Assembly (NCBI GenBank): GCA_937928405.1 | Contig: CALFWZ010000044.1 | Span: forward strand, 1-51,873 | From: an uncultured Saprospiraceae bacterium | Lineage (GTDB): Bacteria > Bacteroidota > Bacteroidia > Chitinophagales > Saprospiraceae | Direction of reading: 5' to 3' | DNA length: 51,873 nt | In this document: positions 44,267 through 51,873 of the stretch, piece after piece | Numbering within the stretch: position 1 is the first letter of the stretch | Layout: the number at the start of each line of letters is the position of its first letter | Position numbers and translations under genes: made by a program | Notes under the pieces: generated by a model | Told to the model about the DNA's origin: nothing | What the model saw: the letters and a program-made list of their open reading frames with translations, nothing else | The model's database searches: none

Positions 44267-45466
44267 ATGAACCTTAGAATATTATTTTTATTTCCTTTTT
44301 TATTGATGGCTAATATTGTTTCAGCACAATGTCCCACAGGTTTTAGTATAGTTAGTCAAAGTGATCTGGATTACTTTTCGGATAATTATCCAGACTGTAC
44401 AGAAATGCAAGGGCAACTTAGCATTCAATGTGGTGGCATAACTCCGATTACTGACCTATCAGCACTACAAAATATAACTTCTATTGGCGGGGGGCTAAAT
44501 ATATTGTTTTGCAATAGTTTGACGGATCTCTCAGGGTTAGATAATCTAACGTCTGTTGGTGGTCCTTTATTTATTGAATCTAATAATAACTTAACCAGTC
44601 TGTCAGGATTGGATAATTTGACCGCTGTTGGAGGTTCCTTGAACATAGATTTAAATAATAACTTAATTGATCTGTCAGGATTAAATAACTTAATTTCTAT
44701 TGGGAATTCTTTCAGAATAGCAAGTAATGTCAGTCTAATTAACCTGTCAGGACTGAATAATTTAAGCACTATTGGTTTTGCCTTGGATATATCGGGTAAT
44801 CCTAATTTATCAAGCCTATTTGGAAGTACTAATCTAAGTGCTATTGGTGGTAGTTTAAGCTTATATTACAATAGCAATTTAACAGACTTGTCTGGATTAG
44901 AAAACTTAACATCTGTTGGTGAAATACTTATTACCAATAGTGGTTTAACTAATCTATCAACATTCAGCAATGTAACGTCTGCTATTTACAGGCTATTTTT
45001 AGTAGATAATTTGAGTTTGAATAATATATCAGGACTAGAAAACGTATTAGAAATAGATGCATTTGTCTCAATATTTAATAACCCCATGTTGGATTCCTGC
45101 TCTATTATCAGTGTTTGTAATCATCTTTTGGGTGGAGAATCTAGTAATATTTCAGATAATGTATCAGGTTGTAATACTGCCGATGAAGTGATTAATAACT
45201 GTAGTGTTTCCGTAGCAACGAATGATGAATTTTCAGAGTTGAGCATTTCTGTTTTTCCAAATCCTACTACAGAAACTTTGTTGATTTCAGTACCTGGTGA
45301 TTTAGCGGGGGAATTGATTTTAAAAGATTATGCAGGAAAAACCGTATTAAACCAAATACTGCAAGAAGAGAATCAAGTAGATATTTATAAATGGCCAAAT
45401 GGGATTTATATTTTAGAAATTAAAACCCACAATGGTGTTTGGGTAGAGCGGGTGGTGAAAAAATAA
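44267..45466 (+). CDS. T9SS-sorted leucine-rich surface protein, short paralog 3
   Basis: 399 aa. Signal peptide (ILFLFPFLLMANIVSAQ), then leucine-rich repeats (about 60-280; LTDLSGLDNLTSVGGPLFIES and similar) ending in a Cys-containing cap (DSCSIISVCNHLL). It joins directly to a T9SS type A sorting tail (ISVFPNPTTETLLISV, PNGIYILEIKT). The conserved-repeat and metal-binding regions of paralogs 1, 2 and 4 are missing, so it looks like a deleted version that keeps export and anchoring. It is preceded by the pfaC relic and an AATATTGA element, just as paralog 1 is preceded by the real pfaC-like end. Confidence 0.85.
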   Translation: MNLRILFLFPFLLMANIVSAQCPTGFSIVSQSDLDYFSDNYPDCTEMQGQLSIQCGGITPITDLSALQNITSIGGGLNILFCNSLTDLSGLDNLTSVGGPLFIESNNNLTSLSGLDNLTAVGGSLNIDLNNNLIDLSGLNNLISIGNSFRIASNVSLINLSGLNNLSTIGFALDISGNPNLSSLFGSTNLSAIGGSLSLYYNSNLTDLSGLENLTSVGEILITNSGLTNLSTFSNVTSAIYRLFLVDNLSLNNISGLENVLEIDAFVSIFNNPMLDSCSIISVCNHLLGGESSNISDNVSGCNTADEVINNCSVSVATNDEFSELSISVFPNPTTETLLISVPGDLAGELILKDYAGKTVLNQILQEENQVDIYKWPNGIYILEIKTHNGVWVERVVKK

Positions 45467-45682
45467 TTACATGAAATGATTTTTTTAATGTCTTAATAAA
45501 GAGAAAACTAGCATACCTAAAGACTATAGAAGCGGTAGGTTTGGTTAATATTTGTCATATCTAAAAAAAAATATTGTCCCCATGCAGCGTTTTGCTTTTT
45601 AATGACCACATGAATATGAAAGTAGGGAAGTTTATTCTTGCCATTTGATTCTAATGTTATTAAAAACAAAAAATATTTTATT

Positions 45683-48331
45683 ATGAAAACGATTTTATCA
45701 GTCTTTCTTTTTGTACTATTTTATGGTAATATCACAATTGCACAAAATTGCTTGCCAGGAGGCATCACCATTACTAGCCAAGCTGAGATGGATGATTTTT
45801 TGAGTACCTATCCAAATTGTACAACAATAGAAGGCAATGTGTATATTGGAGATACGTTGGGAAGTAATATTTTAAATCTTTCAGGACTACAGAATATAAC
45901 GTCTATTGGAGGTTATTTATATATAAATTACTGTGAAAATTTGACGAATCTTTCAGGTTTAGATAATTTAACTGCTACTACTTCATTATGGATCGCTAAT
46001 AATGAAAATTTGATGAGTATTTCAAGTTTAGCCAACTTAACCTCTATTGGAAATTTAAGTATTGATGGTAATACTAATTTGATGAATCTAGTAGGGTTGG
46101 AAAATTTAACGGCTGTTGGTGGATTAAGTATTAGTGGCAATACTAATTTGATGAATCTAGCAGGGTTGGAAAATTTAACGACTATTAATGCAAATTATTG
46201 GATTAACAATAACGAAAACTTGGTGAATTTATCAGGTTTAGAGAATCTAACTACCGTTGGTATTGCCTTAAATATTGAGAATAATAGTAGTTTGATTAGC
46301 TTCTCAGGTTTGGAAAATTTAATTTCTATTGGTACTACTTTTGGAGTTCGGAATAATAGTAGTTTAACGGACTTCTCAAGTCTAGAAAATTTAACGACTG
46401 TCGGAGGTTTTAATTTTAATAATAATGAAAATTTGGTAAGTTTATCAGGGTTAGAAAATATAACTTCTATTGAAGAATTAAACGTTCGGAATAATAATAA
46501 TTTAGTATCCTTAACAGGCTTGGACAATATAACTTCCATTAATTATTTTTTGGACATTAGTAATAATGATAACTTAGAAAGTTTATCCGGTCTGGAAAGC
46601 CTAAGTACGCTTGGTGCGAACTTATCTATTACGGATAATAATAATTTAACAGATATATCTGCTTTACAAAGTATCACAAACTTTGGGGAGAATATATTCC
46701 CTTTTTTTGTTGATATATCTATTGTAAATAACCAGGTTTTAGAAGCTTGTTCTATAGTGAGTTTCTGTAGTTTTATTGATAATGGAAATTCTTTTGAAAT
46801 TCTAAATAATGCACCAGGCTGTAACAGTTTAGAAGAGGTCGAAACGGGTTGTACTTTAACAGAAAGAATTGAGCATCCTATATTTTTTGACATCAATGAA
46901 AATGGAATGTTAGATTCGGGAGAGCCTTTTTATAGAGCTGCTAATGTTACAATTAATCCAGGTGATTTAATTAGTTATGGTAATGTAACAAATGGTGGTT
47001 ATTCTTACTTAGAATACGGAGATTATGTCGTCTCCTTTAATACCCTAAGCACACCAGATTGGGAACTTACAACCAACAGTTCTTATAATGTAACGCTGTC
47101 AGAGACCAATCCGATAGAGACCGTTTACTTTGGCCTCAAACCCCTCAGTGCTTTCACAGATTTCCAAGCAATCATCGCCACCAGCAACTTCCGCTGCAAC
47201 GAATCCCAAACCCTAAACATCTACGCAGAAAATACCGGAACGACCTTCAATTCCGGAACCTTGTGGGTAGAAATCGATGAAGATGTTTTGGCTACCGATT
47301 TTATTGATTCCCCTGATATCATCGTCGCTCCCAACTTATATGGCTGGAATTTTACGGATCTTTTTCCAAGTGAATTATTCCAAAAACAAATTAGCGTTAC
47401 CATCCCCGGCCCACCAGCTTTCCCACTAGGAGATGCCCTGACCTTTCGATCCTACGTCACTTATACGGATGGGAATGTTGATCAAACGTCAGATACGTTC
47501 ACTTTTAGCGAAATCGTAGACTGTTCTTACGACCCAAATGACAAATTAGTAAGTCCCGTATATCCATTCAACTACGCACTCGTAGGCGAGCCATTAACCT
47601 ACACCATCCGCTTCCAAAACACTGGAAACGCCGAAGCTTACGACGTCGTCATCCGAGATACTTTAGATCCAAATTTAAATCCCGCTACTTTCAGAGTATT
47701 AGCCAGTAGCCACGACGAAGTGCTCAGCACTGAATTAAAAGACGATCAATATCTCAGCTTTAATTTTACAGATATATTTTTACCAGACAGCACGACCAAT
47801 TTTGAAGGCAGTCAAGGCTTTGTGATGTATAGCATTCAAGCTTTTGATACTATTACGGAAGGAACGGAAATTACCAATACGGCCGGAATTTATTTTGATC
47901 TCAATCCACCCGTAATTACGAATACAACAGAAAATAAAATGGTGTACTCCTTTGATGTAGACGAAGATGGGTTTGATATTTTTGAAGATTGTGATGATGA
48001 AAATGAATTGGCTTTTCCGGGGGCGGATGAAATTCCGAATAATGGAATTGATGAAGACTGTGATGGAGAAGATTTGTTGAGTTCGGTTAATGATTTAGGA
48101 GATTTAAAAGTGGCGATTTTTCCGAATCCAACTGCTGGAAATTTGACGGTTAGGATTGCAGAAGCTGTAGAAGGAGAATTGGTTTTAAGAGATTATACGG
48201 GGAAAACTGTTCTGACGCAAGTACTGAAACAAAATACTCAACTTGATATGAGCAAAGTGCCAGAGGGTTTGTATATGGTGGAAATAAAAACGGCGAACGG
48301 AAATTGGGTAGAGCGGGTGATAAAGATTTGA
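45683..48331 (+). CDS. T9SS-sorted leucine-rich surface protein, paralog 4
   Basis: 882 aa from ATG 45683, which gives the signal peptide MKTILSVFLFVLFYGNITIAQ; an upstream TTG at 45638 would add 15 residues before it. The leucine-rich region covers about 45-345, with repeats such as LMNLVGLENLTAVGGLSISGN that are locally duplicated. Then come the conserved-repeat region (YDPNDKLVSPVYPFNYALVG), the MopE-type motif and a T9SS tail (IFPNPTAGNLTVRIAEAV, YMVEIKT). Its C-terminal half is a mosaic: near 47185-47250 it matches paralog 1 almost exactly, near 47631-47710 it matches paralog 2. Expected role is a surface adhesin or recognition protein. Confidence 0.87.
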   Translation: MKTILSVFLFVLFYGNITIAQNCLPGGITITSQAEMDDFLSTYPNCTTIEGNVYIGDTLGSNILNLSGLQNITSIGGYLYINYCENLTNLSGLDNLTATTSLWIANNENLMSISSLANLTSIGNLSIDGNTNLMNLVGLENLTAVGGLSISGNTNLMNLAGLENLTTINANYWINNNENLVNLSGLENLTTVGIALNIENNSSLISFSGLENLISIGTTFGVRNNSSLTDFSSLENLTTVGGFNFNNNENLVSLSGLENITSIEELNVRNNNNLVSLTGLDNITSINYFLDISNNDNLESLSGLESLSTLGANLSITDNNNLTDISALQSITNFGENIFPFFVDISIVNNQVLEACSIVSFCSFIDNGNSFEILNNAPGCNSLEEVETGCTLTERIEHPIFFDINENGMLDSGEPFYRAANVTINPGDLISYGNVTNGGYSYLEYGDYVVSFNTLSTPDWELTTNSSYNVTLSETNPIETVYFGLKPLSAFTDFQAIIATSNFRCNESQTLNIYAENTGTTFNSGTLWVEIDEDVLATDFIDSPDIIVAPNLYGWNFTDLFPSELFQKQISVTIPGPPAFPLGDALTFRSYVTYTDGNVDQTSDTFTFSEIVDCSYDPNDKLVSPVYPFNYALVGEPLTYTIRFQNTGNAEAYDVVIRDTLDPNLNPATFRVLASSHDEVLSTELKDDQYLSFNFTDIFLPDSTTNFEGSQGFVMYSIQAFDTITEGTEITNTAGIYFDLNPPVITNTTENKMVYSFDVDEDGFDIFEDCDDENELAFPGADEIPNNGIDEDCDGEDLLSSVNDLGDLKVAIFPNPTAGNLTVRIAEAVEGELVLRDYTGKTVLTQVLKQNTQLDMSKVPEGLYMVEIKTANGNWVERVIKI

Positions 48332-48368
48332 TGATCTAGTATTTTCTTAAAATTTTAAACAGTTTTTT

Positions 48369-49262
48369 TTGAAAAAAATTTGGACCATAATCCTGATTTC
48401 CTTTTTGGGTTGTGCTACGCAAGAAAAGACTAAGATAGCAAAAGGGTTTCCTCCATTAGGTTTGGAGGAACCTTTTGTTATGGTACTGGTGCATAATAAA
48501 GTTTTTGATAATATTACTCGTTCGAATGATCCACATAGCGCCTATTTAAGATGCCATTCTGAAGACATTGCAAACAATGAGATAAGAGAAAAAATTGCCG
48601 ATATTATATTGAAAGATCATAAAAATCGATTCTCTTTTGATCATATTTTTGCTCAACTAGAAAGCAAAGCTAAACGTCTCGGAGGAAATTATGTGGTCAT
48701 CCACCGGATTGATCAAAGATCTGTTCCTTCTTTTGCAAACAGAGTGAAAGCAACTTTGTATTATCTTGAGAATATTAAAGAATATGAATTATTCTTCAGG
48801 TGGAGCAAAGAACGAAATATCAAAAAAAGTGATTATACGCTTAAAAATAATTTGAAAAAGGTGGATGTAAAGTCTGGTTTAATGGTAGAAACTATGAGAA
48901 TGATTCCGATAAATCATGGGGAAGAGCACTACGAAGAATTATTAAATGAATTTGTGGTTGCTGAAAATATTTGTAATCATTGTTCAGATTTAACGATTTT
49001 AAGAGAAAATCTAAAATTTGATTATATAGAACTCTTTCAGCGAAAAGTAGCAAAAAATGGCATTGATCGGATAGAGTCAATAAATAATAAACTTACCTAT
49101 AAATCAGTATTTTTCGATTCGCTTAATCTGAAACTAAAACATGTCGATAAATTGGTCGATGTCGAGCAAATCAAAAAATTAAATGATACCATCAATCTGG
49201 AAATTGAAAAATTAGATACCTATAAAAGTAAATTTATTAGAAATGGGTTATTTAATCACTGA
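48369..49262 (+). CDS. Predicted lipoprotein, unknown function
   Basis: 297 aa from TTG 48369 (no ATG fits better). The N-terminus KKIWTIILISFLGCATQEK has a lipobox (F-L-G-C), so Cys14 or close should be lipidated. The body is mixed helix and charged, with segments FDHIFAQLESKAKRLGGNYVVIHRI and a Cys pair in ENICNHCSDL, and ends in a Lys/Asp-rich helical stretch. The early part (segregating LGGNYVV) faintly recalls DUF4156/RcsF-like lipoprotein domains, but I do not assign it. It starts 37 bp after paralog 4, so it may be read with it. It is the last gene before pfaD. Confidence 0.7.
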   Translation: MKKIWTIILISFLGCATQEKTKIAKGFPPLGLEEPFVMVLVHNKVFDNITRSNDPHSAYLRCHSEDIANNEIREKIADIILKDHKNRFSFDHIFAQLESKAKRLGGNYVVIHRIDQRSVPSFANRVKATLYYLENIKEYELFFRWSKERNIKKSDYTLKNNLKKVDVKSGLMVETMRMIPINHGEEHYEELLNEFVVAENICNHCSDLTILRENLKFDYIELFQRKVAKNGIDRIESINNKLTYKSVFFDSLNLKLKHVDKLVDVEQIKKLNDTINLEIEKLDTYKSKFIRNGLFNH

Positions 49263-49502
49263 TGGTCTTAGCCTTAGCCTGCGAAAAAACCATTTTTTAG
49301 CGTAAAGTCAGTCATTAATATTTGAATTAATAAACCATTTAAATATAAATGCTTTGGATGGAATTAGTATCTTTGACGCCAGAATCATTGGGTAGCAAAA
49401 TTTCTAGAAACATAAACGTACACCGTTAGTTCTTTCCTAAACTAATCGTTACGATTGAAGAAAACAAGCTAACCATTTGCTAATAAACCAATCAGTATAA
49501 AA

Positions 49503-51119
49503 ATGGAAACTGCTACCAAAAAACAAGAACAAACAAAGAAAAATAATATGTTAGAATTTAAAGGCACCTCAACCGGACTCTTCTGGAAAGGATCGCCTCG
49601 AATGATTGCTTTTGACAAAGCAGGCATCCAAGAAAAAATAGATAATATTGATAAACCTATTTACGTCGTTCGAGATTTTTCCGGAAGAGTAGGGATGACC
49701 AACGACGGAACCGTAGAAAGCTCCGGACCGGGTTTAGAACTACTAATGTTGCGCGGCCCTATGCTGCCAGAGCAATTAGGTGATCCGTCTTTTTGTCGAG
49801 ATTATGGCTTACGATATGCTTACAAAACAGGAGCGATGGCCAATGGGATTGCTTCCGAAGATTTAGTAATTGCGATGGGGCAGGCCGGACTCCTTGGTTC
49901 TTTTGGGGCAGCTGGATTGGTGCCAAAAAGAGTATTGGCAGCCATTGAAAAAATCCAAGCGGCTTTACCTACACAGTCCTATGCCTTTAATCTAATCCAC
50001 AGTCCTAACGAACCAGCATTGGAAGAAGGATCGGTAAAATTATTTTTAGAACGTGGTGTCAAAGTCGTAGAAGCTTCTGCTTTTCTGGCTTTGACCGTCA
50101 ACATTGTTCACTACCGCGTAGCTGGATTATCAAAATCCGACGATGGAAAAATCATTATCCAAAACAAAGTAATTGCAAAAGTATCTAGAAAAGAAGTTGC
50201 GGCTCGTTTTATGCAACCCGCACCTCAGAAATTCCTAGATGAATTATTAGCCACTGGAAAAATTACTGCTGCGCAAGCTGCCCTCGCAGCGCACGTACCT
50301 ATGGCCGATGACATTACTGTGGAAGCAGATTCGGGCGGACATACGGACAACCGACCTCTCGTAGCATTATTACCTTCGATTACTCGATTGCGAGATGAAC
50401 TACAAGCGGAGCACCAATTTGCGCAACCAATACGGATTGGAGCAGCGGGTGGAATCTCTACCCCTGAGTCGGCCCTCGGTGCTTTTATGATGGGGGCAGC
50501 GTATATCGTGACCGGTTCGGTGAATCAAGCCTGTGTCGAAGCAGGGACGAGCGAACATGTGCGTCAGTTGCTAGCAACGGTGGCAGCGACGGATGTAATG
50601 ATGGCTCCGGCCAGTGATATGTTTGAAATGGGGGTAGAATTGCAAGTACTTAAACGAGGTACTTTATTTGGACCACGCGCCAAAAAACTCTACGATTATT
50701 ATAAGCGCTATAATTCTATTGATGAAATTCCAACAGCGGAAAGAGAGAAATTAGAAAAACAAATTTTCAAAAAACCACTCGAAGAAATTTGGCAAGGCTG
50801 TATCGACTTTTTTAACGAACGAGACCCCGTACAAATCGAACGAGCCAAAGACAATCCTAAAAGAAAGATGGCCTTGATCTTCCGTTGGTATCTAGGGCTT
50901 TCGTCCAACTGGGCAAATGCCGGAGCGATGGATCGCAAATCTGATATGCAAATCTGGTGTGGCCCTTCTATGGGAGCTTTTAATGATTGGGTAAAAGGAA
51001 CTGACTTAGAACAATATCAAAATCGAACAGCCGCCGATGTTGCAGAAAGAATTATGGTTGGTGCAGCACGATTATGGCGAAAAAGAGAATTGGAGGGGAG
51101 ATTAGAGGGATTGTCGTAG
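49503..51119 (+). CDS. pfaD: PUFA synthase enoyl reductase PfaD
   Basis: 538 aa, the usual PfaD length. It is an FMN-binding TIM-barrel of the NPD/2-nitropropane-dioxygenase-like family. Visible signatures are MGQAGLLGSFGAAGLVP (about 122-138), FNLIHSPNEP, the ADSGGHTDNRP phosphate/FMN motif (about 278-288), RIGAAGGISTPESALGAF and VTGSVNQACVEAGTS, then the PfaD-specific tail APASDMFEMGVELQVLKRGT and AGAMDRKSDMQIWCGPSMG. It reduces the enoyl-ACP double bonds in the PUFA cycle. In most known clusters pfaD lies next to pfaC; here about 10.9 kb of surface-protein genes lies between. ATG 49503 is used; an internal ATG at 49548 is less likely but possible. Confidence 0.94.
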   Translation: METATKKQEQTKKNNMLEFKGTSTGLFWKGSPRMIAFDKAGIQEKIDNIDKPIYVVRDFSGRVGMTNDGTVESSGPGLELLMLRGPMLPEQLGDPSFCRDYGLRYAYKTGAMANGIASEDLVIAMGQAGLLGSFGAAGLVPKRVLAAIEKIQAALPTQSYAFNLIHSPNEPALEEGSVKLFLERGVKVVEASAFLALTVNIVHYRVAGLSKSDDGKIIIQNKVIAKVSRKEVAARFMQPAPQKFLDELLATGKITAAQAALAAHVPMADDITVEADSGGHTDNRPLVALLPSITRLRDELQAEHQFAQPIRIGAAGGISTPESALGAFMMGAAYIVTGSVNQACVEAGTSEHVRQLLATVAATDVMMAPASDMFEMGVELQVLKRGTLFGPRAKKLYDYYKRYNSIDEIPTAEREKLEKQIFKKPLEEIWQGCIDFFNERDPVQIERAKDNPKRKMALIFRWYLGLSSNWANAGAMDRKSDMQIWCGPSMGAFNDWVKGTDLEQYQNRTAADVAERIMVGAARLWRKRELEGRLEGLS

Positions 51120-51137
51120 AAATCAATATAAGGTTTT

Positions 51138-51179
51138 CGTTGTTGTAAAGATGATTCATGATTCATCTCTACAACAACG
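51138..51179. terminator. Large hairpin between convergent pfaD and ferredoxin genes
   Basis: cgttgttgta (51138-51147) pairs with tacaacaacg (51170-51179). Inside, agatga pairs with tcatct, closing on an 8-nt loop. There is one internal mismatch and no long T-run on either side, so it is terminator-like by place and shape but not canonical. Confidence 0.6.
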
Positions 51180-51187
51180 ACCTTGTC

Positions 51188-51535
51188 TTAAATATGCAAC
51201 CTCGCCTTCCTAGCCAACAGCTCTTCTTCTGTCTCCTCTCTTTCTGGATCTGGAACACAACAATCAACTGGGCAAACGGCCGCACATTGCGGTTCTTCGT
51301 GAAATCCTTTACACTCCGTACACTTATCTGGGACAATAAAATAATAGTCTTCTTCCACTGGAGCCTGCTGTGCGTCTACCGCGACCGATTCTCCTGATTC
51401 GAGTGCATAAGTGCCTTTTACACCCGTTCCATCGGCGATCGCCCATTCCACACCACCTTCATAGATGGCATTATTGGGACATTCCGGCTCGCAGGCACCA
51501 CAATTGATACATTCATCAGTAATAATAATTGCCAT
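51188..51535 (-). CDS. Ferredoxin with two 4Fe-4S clusters
   Basis: 115 aa. An N-terminal cluster motif [12 protein letters not shown] (about residues 9-20) and a second set of cysteines in CTECKGF, then [10 protein letters not shown] (about 73-98) bind two 4Fe-4S clusters as in bacterial 2[4Fe-4S] ferredoxins of the Allochromatium type with an inserted loop. It carries electrons in the cytoplasm. The partner is unknown: it is convergent with pfaD, and a link to PfaD or a lipid desaturation step is only speculation. ATG 51535 is preceded by a good promoter. Confidence 0.93.
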   Translation of the reverse strand: MAIIITDECINCGACEPECPNNAIYEGGVEWAIADGTGVKGTYALESGESVAVDAQQAPVEEDYYFIVPDKCTECKGFHEEPQCAAVCPVDCCVPDPEREETEEELLARKARLHI

Positions 51536-51873
51536 AATACTTTTTTACTTGTGGGAAAATGTTAGAACTTTCCCGGATTTTGGATCGCAAAATTAACATA
51601 TGTAACCCTTAATTACAAGGGAAGGTTCAAATAGAACTTATATTAAAACTCCCAAATTGCCTGCCAATTGAGAATTTCCTTAGATTTTAGGGCTCTTATG
51701 TTCTAAATAAAGGAAATAACTTCTATTGGTTTAGTAACGGTCAAATAATAACATCCCGATTTTTCTCTGATCTTTTAATATCAGAAATCGTTATTTTTCT
51801 TGACAAGCCAAAGAGGATTCTCTCAAAAAATGCCTCATCTGATGATTAAAATATCAATCACAATTCAGGAACT
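51536..51873. other. Right-end intergenic region
   Basis: About 340 bp upstream of the ferredoxin gene up to the window edge. Apart from the promoter at 51588-51619 I see no gene or strong structure. Confidence 0.5.
51588..51619 (-). promoter_or_regulatory. Promoter of the ferredoxin gene
   Basis: On the minus strand CTTG (51619-51616), a 20-nt spacer and TAATTTTG (51595-51588). The -7 box is a perfect TAnnTTTG match and the -33 box differs in one base. It lies 52 bp before the ATG. Confidence 0.65.

Noticed and set aside
23193..51119. Phosphopantetheinyl transferase or thioesterase for the PUFA synthase
   Set aside because: I searched the genes between tetR and pfaD and found none with such motifs; it must be elsewhere in the genome.

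Overview
The window reads as chromosomal DNA of a marine-type member of the Bacteroidota, most likely near the Saprospiraceae. The evidence is AT-rich DNA, several secreted proteins ending in type IX secretion (T9SS) sorting domains, WG-repeat and MopE-type metal-binding motifs, an E1 alpha/beta fusion dehydrogenase, Bacteroidota-type promoters (TTTG, about 19 nt, TAnnTTTG), and a polyunsaturated fatty acid (PUFA) synthase of the kind known from Aureispira and relatives. I saw no tRNA, rRNA, CRISPR array, transposase or phage genes.

Positions 1-23,200 hold a mixed set of genes. A DUF1016/PDDEXK nuclease sits next to a HerA-like ATPase (308-2911). These are followed by a T9SS-exported surface protein, a tRNA m6A methyltransferase (TrmN6 family), a small HTH protein, a very repetitive membrane-anchored protein with a C-terminal helix-hairpin-helix domain, an OmpA-like protein, an SDR preceded by an 8-bp tandem repeat, a DTW-domain protein, a TPR membrane protein, a lipoprotein, a DEAD-box RNA helicase with a structured leader, a WG-repeat protein, the E1 fusion and a giant AsmA-like protein.

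Positions 23,500-51,119 hold the main system, a PUFA synthase locus. A TetR regulator (23579) has a candidate promoter and overlapping operator. PfaA (KS-AT-4xACP-KR-DH) is split into two frames at an A10 tract (28775-28784). A 2242-aa protein follows with PfaC- and PfaB-type domains (KS-CLF-AT and paired FabA-like DH domains). The PfaD enoyl reductase lies about 11 kb further on (49503). In between are four paralogous leucine-rich, T9SS-sorted surface proteins and one lipoprotein. A relic of the 3' end of the pfaC-like gene, still readable as protein, lies after the second paralog (44081-44140). It implies that the paralog array grew by tandem duplication of DNA that included the tail of the PUFA gene. 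A ferredoxin (51188-51535, minus) closes the window.

The expected working unit is PfaA, the PfaC/B-like protein and PfaD acting together as an iterative synthase making a long-chain PUFA for membrane lipids, with TetR probably controlling the operon. The phosphopantetheinyl transferase needed to activate the ACPs is not in the window. Noncoding structure of note: a cluster of five short hairpins between the pfaA and pfaC-like genes, an 18-bp direct repeat before the latter, a 34-bp perfect palindrome after the helicase gene, and several clear terminators.
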